A DNA stretch of 8,855 nt from JAATFY01 sp049276515 (GTDB lineage: Bacteria; Pseudomonadota; Alphaproteobacteria; UBA9219), in contig JBASWO010000056.1 in assembly GCA_049276515.1 (NCBI GenBank), positions 1-8,855 of the forward strand, given 5' to 3'. A program made the translations under genes and the position numbers. Of the stretch, positions 1 to 5,562 are shown in pieces (the first letter of the stretch is position 1; every line of letters begins with the position of its first letter). Below the pieces are notes generated by a model. It was not told where the DNA came from. It did no database searches and saw only the letters and a program-made list of their open reading frames with translations.

Positions 1-635
1 GCTGGAACTGAGAACATCATATAAAGGAAGTTCTCAGCATAAGAGAGGCTGTTTTGTGGATATACGAAAGGCTGGCCCATCGCATATTTGTAAGCCATCG
101 CTGCAAGCGTTGGCATTTTTGCAATCAGACGGTGACATGAAATGTCACGTTGCTTCTCATCTTGGATATCCAGTGAGTCATGATAGAACGCTGCCAAACC
201 ACCAACGACGCCGCACATAACGGCCATCGGATGTGCATCGCGGCGGAAACCGCTATAGAAGCTAATCAGCTGTTCATGCACCATGGTGTGATAGGTAATA
301 TGTTTAACCCAATCTTCTTTTTCTTTCTTGTTGGGTAACTCACCATATTGAAGAAGATAGGCGACTTCTAAAAAGTCACTTTTCTCAGCCAATTGATCGA
401 TCGGGTAGCCGCGATGCAGCAGAATGCCTTTGTCACCATCAATGAAAGTGATTTTGGATTCGCATGATGCTGTTGATGTAAAGCCAGGATCAAAGGTGAA
501 CATGCCGCTGTCGCCATAAAGCTTGCGGATGTCGATGACGTCAGGACCTGTGCTGCCTGACATGACATTGAGCTTATAATTTTTGCCGGTCGCGTCATCA
601 GTCAAGGTGACGGTTTTTTTGGGTGCATCGGCCAT
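1..635 (-). CDS. gltA: Citrate synthase, N-terminal part (runs off the window edge)
   Basis: Citrate synthase condenses acetyl-CoA with oxaloacetate to citrate in the cytoplasm, the entry step of the TCA cycle. Only the first 211 complete codons are present; the 3' part lies beyond base 1. The protein starts MADAPKKTVTLTD. It continues with the type-II (hexameric, Gram-negative) hallmarks DPGFTSTASCESKITFIDGDKG, of which the segment ITFIDGDKG and the following LLHRGYPIDQLA are diagnostic, then MVHEQL, RDAHPMAVM, and near the edge YPQNSLSYAENFLYMMFSVP. The ATG at 635 is preceded, in its own direction, by AGGA seven bases upstream, which fixes the start. It lies 118 bp downstream of gltX on the same strand. 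No clear intrinsic terminator is visible between them, so both co-transcription and a separate promoter are possible. The catalytic His/Asp of the C-terminal domain are outside the window. Confidence 0.96.
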   Translation of the reverse strand, partial: MADAPKKTVTLTDDATGKNYKLNVMSGSTGPDVIDIRKLYGDSGMFTFDPGFTSTASCESKITFIDGDKGILLHRGYPIDQLAEKSDFLEVAYLLQYGELPNKKEKEDWVKHITYHTMVHEQLISFYSGFRRDAHPMAVMCGVVGGLAAFYHDSLDIQDEKQRDISCHRLIAKMPTLAAMAYKYAMGQPFVYPQNSLSYAENFLYMMFSVP

Positions 636-753
636 GGCATTATCCTCGGGGGTATAATCGAAGGTGGGGCACGCCAAGCCTAAAAACTTTTAGCCAGACG
701 CGCAAAGTGCGTTTGTTAACCGATAGTTATGCCGAAAAGACGCTAATATTGGG

Positions 754-2169
754 TTAATCGCTGATATGGGCCTGAATACGGCTTAAGGCTTCGGTTTTGC
801 CTAAAAGAGCGGCCACGCCAAAGATGGGCGGTGAGACGGTGGAGCCGGTTAAAACGGCCCGCAGAGGCTGCGCCAAGGAGCCAAGTTTCAAGGTCTTCTC
901 TTCAGCATAGGTGCGAAAGAGACCTTCGATTTTTTCAGATGTGAAATTGTCTAAACCTTGCATTTGCGTAGCCAGAATTTTCAAATGTTGAGTGCTTTCA
1001 GGTGTAATCAGTTTTTTAGCCTTGTCATCTAAAGGCAGTGCACCTTTGTGGAAATAGAACACGGCTTGTTCAGCAATCTCAACAATAGTTTGCGCGCGCG
1101 GTTTTAAATCTGGCATGGCGCGAACCAAAAGCTCACCTTCAGAACCTGTCAAAGTACGACTGAGTGTGCGTTCTAAGAAAACTTTAGCAAGTTCTGCAAG
1201 GCGGTTATCGTCACTGAGCTTGATATAGTGAGCATTGATGCTGCCAAGTTTGACAAAGTCAAAACGGGCTGGTGATTTGCCGATCCCATCGAAATCGAAC
1301 CATTCAATAGCTTGCTCAAGAGAAATGATTTCGTCATCTCCGTGAGCCCAACAAAGGCGCAAGAGATAATTGCGGATAGCCTCTGGTAAGTAACCGCGTT
1401 CGCGATAATCGGCGACGGCTGGCGCACCATGACGTTTGGACAGTTTGGCGCCATCAGGTCCTAAAATCATAGGTAGATGGGCAAAAGTTGGAATGGGCCA
1501 TCCCATTGCTTTGTAAATTTGTACCTGGCGGAAGGTATTGGTCATGTGATCGTCGCCGCGAATAACATGCGTAATGCCCATGTCATAATCATCAACAACG
1601 ACGGCATGCATATAAGTGGGGGTGCCATCAGCTCTTAAGAGAACCATGTCATCAAGCTGCGTATTTTGAACGGTGATGCTGCCCATTACTTGATCATCAA
1701 CTGTTGTTTCACCGCTTTGAGGCGCTTTAAGACGAATAACGGGTTTGCCGTCCGGTGGTGCATCACTTGCTGGTCGATCACGCCAACGTCCATCATAACG
1801 TTGTGGCAAACCCTTAGCTTTTTGCTCGGCGCGCATGGCATCGAGTTCTTCTGTCGTGGCATAGCAATAATAGGCCGTGCCGTTGGCAACCATTTGTTTA
1901 GCAACGTCAGCATGGCGTTGGAAGCGATCAAATTGGGAGATGGCTTCACCTTCCCAATCAAGCCCAAGCCAGGTCATGCCTTCCAAAATAGTTTGTACAG
2001 ATTCAGGCGTAGAGCGTGCACGATCTGTGTCCTCAATACGAAGAAGCATTTTGCCTTTCGTATGTTTGGCATAAAGCCAGTTAAACAAAGCTGTTCGAGC
2101 GCTACCGATATGTAAAAATCCCGTCGGCGAGGGGGCAAAACGAACAATAACGGGTCCCTTAGAAGACAT
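754..2169 (-). CDS. gltX: Glutamate--tRNA ligase (GluRS), class I
   Basis: This cytoplasmic enzyme charges tRNA-Glu with glutamate using ATP. The 471-residue length is normal for bacterial GluRS. The Rossmann-fold active site is intact: APSPTGFLHIGS at residues 12-23 carries the HIGH-type motif (HIGS), and KLSKR at about 242-246 is the KMSKS-type loop. Between them lie LLRIEDTDRARS and the VIRGDDHMTNTFRQ segment of the glutamate-binding region. The C-terminal part is the usual alpha-helical anticodon-binding region. Start choice: the longest frame begins at a TTG at 2175, but that codon is only 2 bases from the AGGA Shine-Dalgarno. The ATG two codons further in (2169) is 8 bases from it and is preferred. 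Whether the enzyme discriminates tRNA-Glu from tRNA-Gln cannot be judged here. It lies upstream of gltA on the same strand and is divergent from the small membrane gene. Confidence 0.97.
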   Translation of the reverse strand: MSSKGPVIVRFAPSPTGFLHIGSARTALFNWLYAKHTKGKMLLRIEDTDRARSTPESVQTILEGMTWLGLDWEGEAISQFDRFQRHADVAKQMVANGTAYYCYATTEELDAMRAEQKAKGLPQRYDGRWRDRPASDAPPDGKPVIRLKAPQSGETTVDDQVMGSITVQNTQLDDMVLLRADGTPTYMHAVVVDDYDMGITHVIRGDDHMTNTFRQVQIYKAMGWPIPTFAHLPMILGPDGAKLSKRHGAPAVADYRERGYLPEAIRNYLLRLCWAHGDDEIISLEQAIEWFDFDGIGKSPARFDFVKLGSINAHYIKLSDDNRLAELAKVFLERTLSRTLTGSEGELLVRAMPDLKPRAQTIVEIAEQAVFYFHKGALPLDDKAKKLITPESTQHLKILATQMQGLDNFTSEKIEGLFRTYAEEKTLKLGSLAQPLRAVLTGSTVSPPIFGVAALLGKTEALSRIQAHISD

Positions 2170-2180
2170 CGGCAAAATCC

Positions 2181-2189
2181 TGCAACACT
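2181..2189 (-). promoter_or_regulatory. Ribosome binding region deciding the gltX start
   Basis: Read on the minus strand the segment contains GCAGGA. AGGA is 8 bases from the ATG at 2169 but only 2 bases from the in-frame TTG at 2175. This spacing is the reason for annotating the ATG as the start. Confidence 0.5.
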
Positions 2190-2193
2190 TAAT

Positions 2194-2221
2194 AAAGAAA
2201 CCTCACCTTATAAGTTTCTTT
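2194..2221 (-). promoter_or_regulatory. Inverted repeat around a possible -10 element upstream of gltX
   Basis: AAAGAAAC (2194-2201) and GTTTCTTT (2214-2221) form a perfect 8-bp inverted repeat separated by 12 bases. On the gltX strand the spacer contains TATAAG (2207-2212), which could be a -10 element. A convincing -35 is not visible: GGTTCA 17 bases upstream is weak. The arrangement could be an operator over the promoter. If transcription starts further upstream it could instead be an AU-rich leader hairpin ending about 25 bases before the start codon. The palindrome is seen directly; the function is inference. Confidence 0.4.
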
Positions 2222-2378
2222 TCCATCTGTGAACCCATCCTGAAAGGGACTGCACCCATAAAGAACCTATGAGGATTAAGGGTATCGGGCTTAAAAGGGG
2301 GCGCAAGATCGGCGCGCTAGGCTGGAAAAGAGCGCAAGAAGGCCCTAATCTGGGCGTCTCGTTAATGTGGAGCGTGCC

Positions 2379-2795
2379 ATGGGTAATTTAGGTGGTTTTG
2401 GTTTGGTTTTTGTAGCCCCTTTGTGGGGTTTATTATCCGTGCATCTTATCTATCACGGCATTCTCTTTTTCGTGGGTTTCTTTATACACTTCATTGCTCT
2501 CTTCAAAAATCGTATTCCTCGGAAACACAATGTTCAAGAAATGGTCGCTTGTCTTTTTTATAGCGCCACATTGCTAGCTCTATTTGTTTTAGGTTTTTGG
2601 GTTTTGTCAGAAAGATTCAATTTCAAAATTGATCTTGATTTTCACAACGCCGAAAATGTCGTTTATTGGATTTTCTGTGCTTTTGCTGTGGTGTATCTTG
2701 TGCCACAAATTCCCACACGACTTGAGCAGATTTGGCGCGAAGCGACAGAGCCCGGCATGTTGGATCGCGATATTTTCAGACGGAAAGTGAAATAA
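2379..2795 (+). CDS. Small integral membrane protein of unknown function
   Basis: The 138-residue product is strongly hydrophobic, and I do not recognise its family. Predicted membrane segments lie at about residues 6-20, 22-42, 55-77 and 93-110. The basic loop KNRIPRKH (43-50) and the basic tail ending RRKVK suggest both face the cytoplasm; the short acidic loop around 80-92 would then be periplasmic. No enzymatic motif is visible. The ATG at 2379 is preferred over an in-frame GTG at 2367 because GGAG lies 6 bases upstream of the ATG and nothing comparable precedes the GTG. The gene is divergent from gltX and convergent with lexA: its TAA (2793-2795) directly abuts the lexA stop (2796-2798). 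Hydrophobic composition with normal codon use suggests a real gene. The function is unknown. Confidence 0.75.
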   Translation: MGNLGGFGLVFVAPLWGLLSVHLIYHGILFFVGFFIHFIALFKNRIPRKHNVQEMVACLFYSATLLALFVLGFWVLSERFNFKIDLDFHNAENVVYWIFCAFAVVYLVPQIPTRLEQIWREATEPGMLDRDIFRRKVK

Positions 2796-3494
2796 TTAGT
2801 ACTGCCTAACAAGGCCAACCAAACGTCCTTGAACTTTAACATGGTCAGGCGGAAAGCTCTGGGTTTTATAGTTTTTATTGGCAGGTACTAAGTCAATTTG
2901 ACCGCTCTTGCGTTGTAGATATTTGAGCGTTGCTTCGTTATCTTCAACAAGAGCTACAACAATCGCGCCATTTTCAGCCGTATCACATTTTTTGATGATG
3001 ACACGGTCACCATCCATGATTCCGGCCTCAATCATTGAGTCACCAGAAATTTCTAATGCGTAATGCTCAGACGCATCAAAACGACCGCGTGTTGAAATCA
3101 GCGCCATAGGAACATCAATATGAGTATTGGGATCGCGCAGGGCTTCAATGGGTGTGCCGGCTGCAATACGACCATAAAGGGGCAGGGTCACACTATGTGC
3201 TGCTATAGCACCCATGCTTGGCATGTCGGAAGGTAAACGGGTCTTGCGGCTTGATGATTTGTTGGGCTTCGATTCCATGCCTTCTGGCATGCGGGTAATT
3301 TCTAAGGCACGTGCTCGGTGGGGCAAACGTTTGATGAAGCCACGCTCTTCAAGACCTGTGATCAAGCGGTGAATGCCAGATTTAGAACGTAGGCCGAGCG
3401 CATCCTTCATTTCATCAAAGGATGGCGGCACGCCGTCATTTGCCATACGGTCACGGATCAGGAGCAGTAATTCTTTTTGTTTGCGTGTGAGCAT
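2796..3494 (-). CDS. lexA: LexA repressor, SOS regulator
   Basis: LexA represses DNA-damage genes and inactivates itself by RecA*-stimulated self-cleavage. The 232-residue protein begins MLTRKQKELL. It has the winged-helix DNA-binding domain (about 1-65, including PPSFDEMKDALGLRSKSGIHR), a linker longer than that of enterobacterial LexA (about 66-103, rich in Ser/Lys/Arg/Pro), and a peptidase domain of the S24 family. The self-cleavage bond is visible as Ala112-Gly113 in GRIAAGTP. The catalytic dyad is Ser153 (SGDSM) and Lys191 (EATLKYL). The frame is open for ten more codons upstream, but ATG 3494 has AGGGG 6 bases before it and matches the family N-terminus. A LexA box lies 44 bp upstream, so autoregulation is expected. 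It abuts the convergent membrane gene with no spacer. Confidence 0.97.
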   Translation of the reverse strand: MLTRKQKELLLLIRDRMANDGVPPSFDEMKDALGLRSKSGIHRLITGLEERGFIKRLPHRARALEITRMPEGMESKPNKSSSRKTRLPSDMPSMGAIAAHSVTLPLYGRIAAGTPIEALRDPNTHIDVPMALISTRGRFDASEHYALEISGDSMIEAGIMDGDRVIIKKCDTAENGAIVVALVEDNEATLKYLQRKSGQIDLVPANKNYKTQSFPPDHVKVQGRLVGLVRQY

Positions 3495-3512
3495 GGAAAA
3501 CCCCTGGAAACG

Positions 3513-3541
3513 GGTATAGAACAAAACAAGCTCAAATGTTC
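3513..3541 (-). promoter_or_regulatory. Candidate lexA promoter
   Basis: On the minus strand TATACC (3513-3518) resembles a -10 element. Seventeen bases upstream lies the poor -35 hexamer GAACAT (3536-3541), which overlaps the proximal half of the LexA box. A weak -35 covered by the operator fits an autoregulated repressor gene. The prediction rests on motif spacing only. Confidence 0.4.
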
Positions 3542-3552
3542 TACTTTAGTTC
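3538..3552 (-). promoter_or_regulatory. LexA box (SOS operator), alphaproteobacterial direct-repeat type
   Basis: GTTC-TACTTTA-GTTC on the plus strand (GAAC-N7-GAAC on the lexA strand) is a perfect match to the direct-repeat LexA operator described for alphaproteobacteria. It differs from the CTG-N10-CAG palindrome of enterobacteria. It lies 44 bp upstream of the lexA start codon, in the lexA/panC gap of 74 bp, and would give negative autoregulation. Confidence 0.85.
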
Positions 3553-3568
3553 TCGTCCTAAGTCAACC

Positions 3569-4405
3569 TTATTCAACTGCCATATTATCAATGAGCCGCG
3601 TGGATCCAATGCGGGCAGCCGCTAAAAGACGTGCGGGTGCTCTCAGCTCTTTGAGGGACAAAAGATTTTGGCTATCTGCCAATTCTAGGTAATCAACCGT
3701 AAATCCAGCTGCCTCTAATTGCGCGCGGCCGGCTTTGAGAGCGGTATCAACTGTCTCGCCCTTGATCATTTTTTCAATGCAAGATTTTAGCGTGTTGGGC
3801 AGAGCTACAGCTCGCTTGCGCTCATCGCTTGAGAGATAAGCGTTGCGACTTGAGAGAGCGAGACCATCTGTATCACGGACAATCGGTAACCCAACAATGT
3901 GCACCGGTAAATCCAGATCATAAACAATACGCTGGATGATTAAGAGCTGCTGATAATCTTTTTCGCCAAAGAAAGCGATGTCTGGCATCACTTGAAGTAA
4001 GAGCTTCATAACAACAGTTGAGACGCCATAAAAGAAGTGCGGACGGAAAGCACCTTCTAGAATGGTTGCCATGGGCCCTGGATCAATTTTCGTTGAAAAA
4101 TCCCGCGTATACATTTCATCGCTAGTTGGTGAATACAAAAGATCGCAACCTGCTTCAGAAAGAAGTTGCTGATCTTTATCCAGTTGGCGCGGGTAGGTTT
4201 TAAAATCTTCCTTGGGGCCAAATTGCAAGGGATTAACAAAAACCGATGCAACGACGCGCTTGGATGATTTTTTAGCTTCGCGGACTAAGGATAAATGAGC
4301 TTCATGCAAAGCGCCCATTGTGGGAACAAACGCTACCGTTTCGCCAGCTTCTCGCCATTTGAGTAAGGCAAGTCGCAGGTCGCGAATGGTGCTAACGCTT
4401 TGCAT
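3569..4405 (-). CDS. panC: Pantothenate synthetase (pantoate--beta-alanine ligase)
   Basis: PanC joins pantoate and beta-alanine with ATP, via a pantoyl-adenylate, to make pantothenate, the coenzyme A precursor. The 278-residue length is typical. Family motifs are FVPTMGALHEAH (residues 26-37), VFVNPLQFGPKEDF (55-68), LEGAFRPHFFYGVSTVV (116-132), FGEKDYQQ (146-153) and DGLALSSRNAYLS (180-192). One oddity is visible: the nucleotide-binding HIGH-like motif, normally HEGH, reads HEAH, with Ala36 encoded by GCT (4298-4300). All other core motifs look intact, so the gene appears functional rather than decaying. Its ATG is 6 bp after the infC stop, and no strong Shine-Dalgarno is visible, which suggests translational coupling to infC. 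panB is not in the window. Confidence 0.96.
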   Translation of the reverse strand: MQSVSTIRDLRLALLKWREAGETVAFVPTMGALHEAHLSLVREAKKSSKRVVASVFVNPLQFGPKEDFKTYPRQLDKDQQLLSEAGCDLLYSPTSDEMYTRDFSTKIDPGPMATILEGAFRPHFFYGVSTVVMKLLLQVMPDIAFFGEKDYQQLLIIQRIVYDLDLPVHIVGLPIVRDTDGLALSSRNAYLSSDERKRAVALPNTLKSCIEKMIKGETVDTALKAGRAQLEAAGFTVDYLELADSQNLLSLKELRAPARLLAAARIGSTRLIDNMAVE

Positions 4406-4411
4406 ATCAGC

Positions 4412-4969
4412 TTATTTAGCGGCGAGGATCATGATCATTTGGCGTCCTTCAAAGCTGGGTTCTGATTCCACCCGGCTCAAAGCATCCAATTCACCTTTAA
4501 CCTTAGTCATGATCTGCTGAGCGACTTCTTGATGAGCCATTTCACGACCACGGAAACGTAGTGTGATTTTGACTTTGTCGCCTTCTTCTAAGAACGAACG
4601 CGCGCTTTTCATTTTAATCTGAAAATCATGGTCATCGATCGTAGGACGCAGCTTGATTTCTTTCAGCTCAATAACTTTTTGCTTTTTGCGAGCTTCAGCG
4701 GCCTTCTTTTGCATTTCATATTTGTATTTTCCGTAATCGAGAACCTTACAAACGGGTGGTTCCGCATTCGGAGAAATTTCAACGAGATCAAGTCCGGCTT
4801 CCTCAGCGAGGACGATGCCTTCGCGCACAGTCATAACGCCACGCATTTCACCGGCGGCATCGACAACACGAATTTGTTTGGCAAGGATGCCGGCGTTAAC
4901 GCGCGGGCCATCATCTTTTTCACGGCGGGGAGCCTCAGGGCGGTCCCGGCTAATCGGTGGACGAGGGAT
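4412..4969 (-). CDS. infC: Translation initiation factor IF-3, predicted ATC start
   Basis: IF-3 binds the 30S subunit, prevents premature 50S joining and checks the start codon-initiator tRNA pairing. The first in-frame ATG (4846) would remove 41 residues of the N-terminal domain, including the conserved segment DDGPRVNAGILAKQIRVVD. The upstream frame stays open to a TAG just 5' of the Shine-Dalgarno and contains no ATG, GTG or TTG. An ATC at 4969 lies 6 bases after AGGAG, giving a 185-residue protein beginning (M)PRPPISRDRP, close to the 180 of E. coli IF-3. A second rare candidate, ATT at 4954, lies 21 bases from the AGGAG. Domains: N domain about 21-90, basic helical linker KYEMQKKAAEARKKQK at about 83-98, and C domain with TLRFRGREMAHQ. 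It is followed 6 bp later by panC. Use of AUU/AUC-type starts on infC permits feedback, since IF-3 rejects such codons. Confidence 0.93.
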   Translation of the reverse strand: MPRPPISRDRPEAPRREKDDGPRVNAGILAKQIRVVDAAGEMRGVMTVREGIVLAEEAGLDLVEISPNAEPPVCKVLDYGKYKYEMQKKAAEARKKQKVIELKEIKLRPTIDDHDFQIKMKSARSFLEEGDKVKITLRFRGREMAHQEVAQQIMTKVKGELDALSRVESEPSFEGRQMIMILAAK

Positions 4970-4975
4970 GTTGAA

Positions 4976-4980
4976 CTCCT
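4976..4980 (-). promoter_or_regulatory. Shine-Dalgarno (AGGAG) of infC positioned for the ATC start
   Basis: CTCCT on the plus strand reads AGGAG on the infC strand, with 6 bases between it and the ATC at 4969. Its position directly supports the rare ATC start and disfavours the downstream ATT and ATG codons. Confidence 0.75.
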
Positions 4981-5002
4981 ATCATTGTTAATAATATGCA
5001 GA

Positions 5003-5026
5003 GGGCGAACCCCCGGCAGGGCGCCC
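5003..5026 (-). other. GC-rich hairpin in the region upstream of infC
   Basis: GGGCG (5003-5007) pairs with CGCCC (5022-5026). Inside it CCC (5012-5014) pairs with GGG (5019-5021), leaving a 4-base loop and a 4-base bulge. On the infC strand it ends 23 bases before the Shine-Dalgarno and is not followed by a T-run, so it is not an intrinsic terminator. If the infC transcript begins upstream, it would be a 5'-leader stem-loop. Its role is unknown. Confidence 0.35.
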
Positions 5027-5055
5027 ACAATCAATGAAAACAAGGCTTTCGTCAA
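5027..5055 (-). promoter_or_regulatory. Candidate infC promoter
   Basis: On the minus strand TTGACG (5050-5055) matches the -35 consensus at five of six positions. After a 17-base spacer comes the weak -10 GATTGT (5027-5032). Transcription would begin inside the GC-rich hairpin. A competing -10, TATTAT at 4991-4996, has no good -35. Some promoter in this gap is expected because the plus-strand HTH gene separates infC from thrS. Confidence 0.35.
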
Positions 5056-5087
5056 CTGAATCCGGGTAAAAACCGCATGTGGGACTA

Positions 5088-5116
5088 TTGGCGCAACTAT
5101 TTGTGTTCTCTACTAT
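5088..5116 (+). promoter_or_regulatory. Candidate promoter of the triple-HTH gene
   Basis: TTGGCG (5088-5093), a 17-base spacer and TACTAT (5111-5116) form a reasonable sigma-70 type promoter; TATATAAG immediately overlaps the -10. Transcription would begin near 5123, downstream of an in-frame ATG at 5077. This supports the ATG at 5143 as the true start. Confidence 0.45.
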
Positions 5117-5142
5117 ATAAGGCATTCAAAGAATGGATAATC

Positions 5143-5562
5143 ATGAGTTCTAGTAAGCAAATTGATGTCGCGGCTGCACAAGCTTATGCGCGAACCCATA
5201 CACCAAAAGAAACGGCTTTAGCTTTTGGTGTGTGTAAGCGCACGCTTAATCGAAGAGGAATTAGGTTTAGAGATTTTAAGAGGGCGACATCTGAGGATTT
5301 AAAAAAGGCGGCTGAGCTCGTCAAAACTATGAGCCAAAGACAGGCCGCAAGAGAGATCGGCGTAAGTTATGGCGTCTTACAACGTCGTAACATTGGCAAA
5401 GGAAGGCCTGGTAGAAAGCCTCCAGATAAAAAGAGGGTTGTTATATTTAATTGGCTAGTTACGAGGCGGAATATTTCTGCACGGAAAGCAGAGTTTATGG
5501 TTGGTGTTAGCCGCGCCACAGTAAGAAAATATATGCGAGCACACGCTCAATTGAAGTCTTAG
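5143..5562 (+). CDS. Small basic DNA-binding-like protein with three predicted helix-turn-helix units
   Basis: The 139-residue protein is not assigned to a family I recognise. Three similar segments have the spacing of homeodomain-like or resolvase/transposase-type HTH units. They lie at about 8-41 (TPKETALAFGVCKRTLNRRGI), 52-84 (SQRQAAREIGVSYGVLQRR) and 97-133 (SARKAEFMVGVSRATVRKYMR). Each has the pattern A-x-x-x-G-V-[SC]-x-x-T/L followed by basic residues. Between units 2 and 3, GKGRPGRKPP (85-94) resembles an AT-hook core. No DDE, recombinase or ligand-binding domain is present. ATG 5143 has a GGA 5 bases upstream and follows the predicted promoter. The frame is open from ATG 5077, which would add 22 residues upstream of that promoter. 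The gene is convergent with thrS (stop codons overlap, 5559-5562) and divergent from infC. A DNA-binding regulator is likely; a captured transposase N-terminus is the alternative. Confidence 0.75.
   Translation: MSSSKQIDVAAAQAYARTHTPKETALAFGVCKRTLNRRGIRFRDFKRATSEDLKKAAELVKTMSQRQAAREIGVSYGVLQRRNIGKGRPGRKPPDKKRVVIFNWLVTRRNISARKAEFMVGVSRATVRKYMRAHAQLKS

Noticed and set aside
651..677. TTGGCG/TATACC as a gltA promoter on the minus strand
   Set aside because: The spacer is only 15 bases, and the implied transcription start would fall on the gltA Shine-Dalgarno, leaving no usable leader.
680..693. CTAAAA-AC-TTTTAG palindrome between gltX and gltA as a terminator
   Set aside because: The stem is all A/T apart from the closing pair, the loop is 2 bases and no T-run follows; it is too weak to call a terminator.
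2269..2390. Short plus-strand frame of about 40 codons overlapping the start of the membrane gene
   Set aside because: It has no ribosome binding site of note, has unremarkable composition and ends inside the better-supported gene, so it is likely chance.
4831..5055. Minus-strand 74-codon frame upstream of infC as a leader peptide or separate gene
   Set aside because: It overlaps the IF-3 N-terminal coding region in another frame; the IF-3 frame has clear family conservation there and this one does not.
4628..5059. Plus-strand open frame of 143 codons antisense to infC
   Set aside because: It lies opposite the well-supported IF-3 gene, has no recognisable motif and is a shadow frame.
5077..5142. 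N-terminal extension of the triple-HTH protein from ATG 5077
   Set aside because: These 22 residues overlap the predicted promoter and lack a ribosome binding site, whereas ATG 5143 has one.
5077..5562. Triple-HTH gene as an insertion sequence
   Set aside because: No terminal inverted repeats, target duplications or catalytic transposase domain are visible around it.
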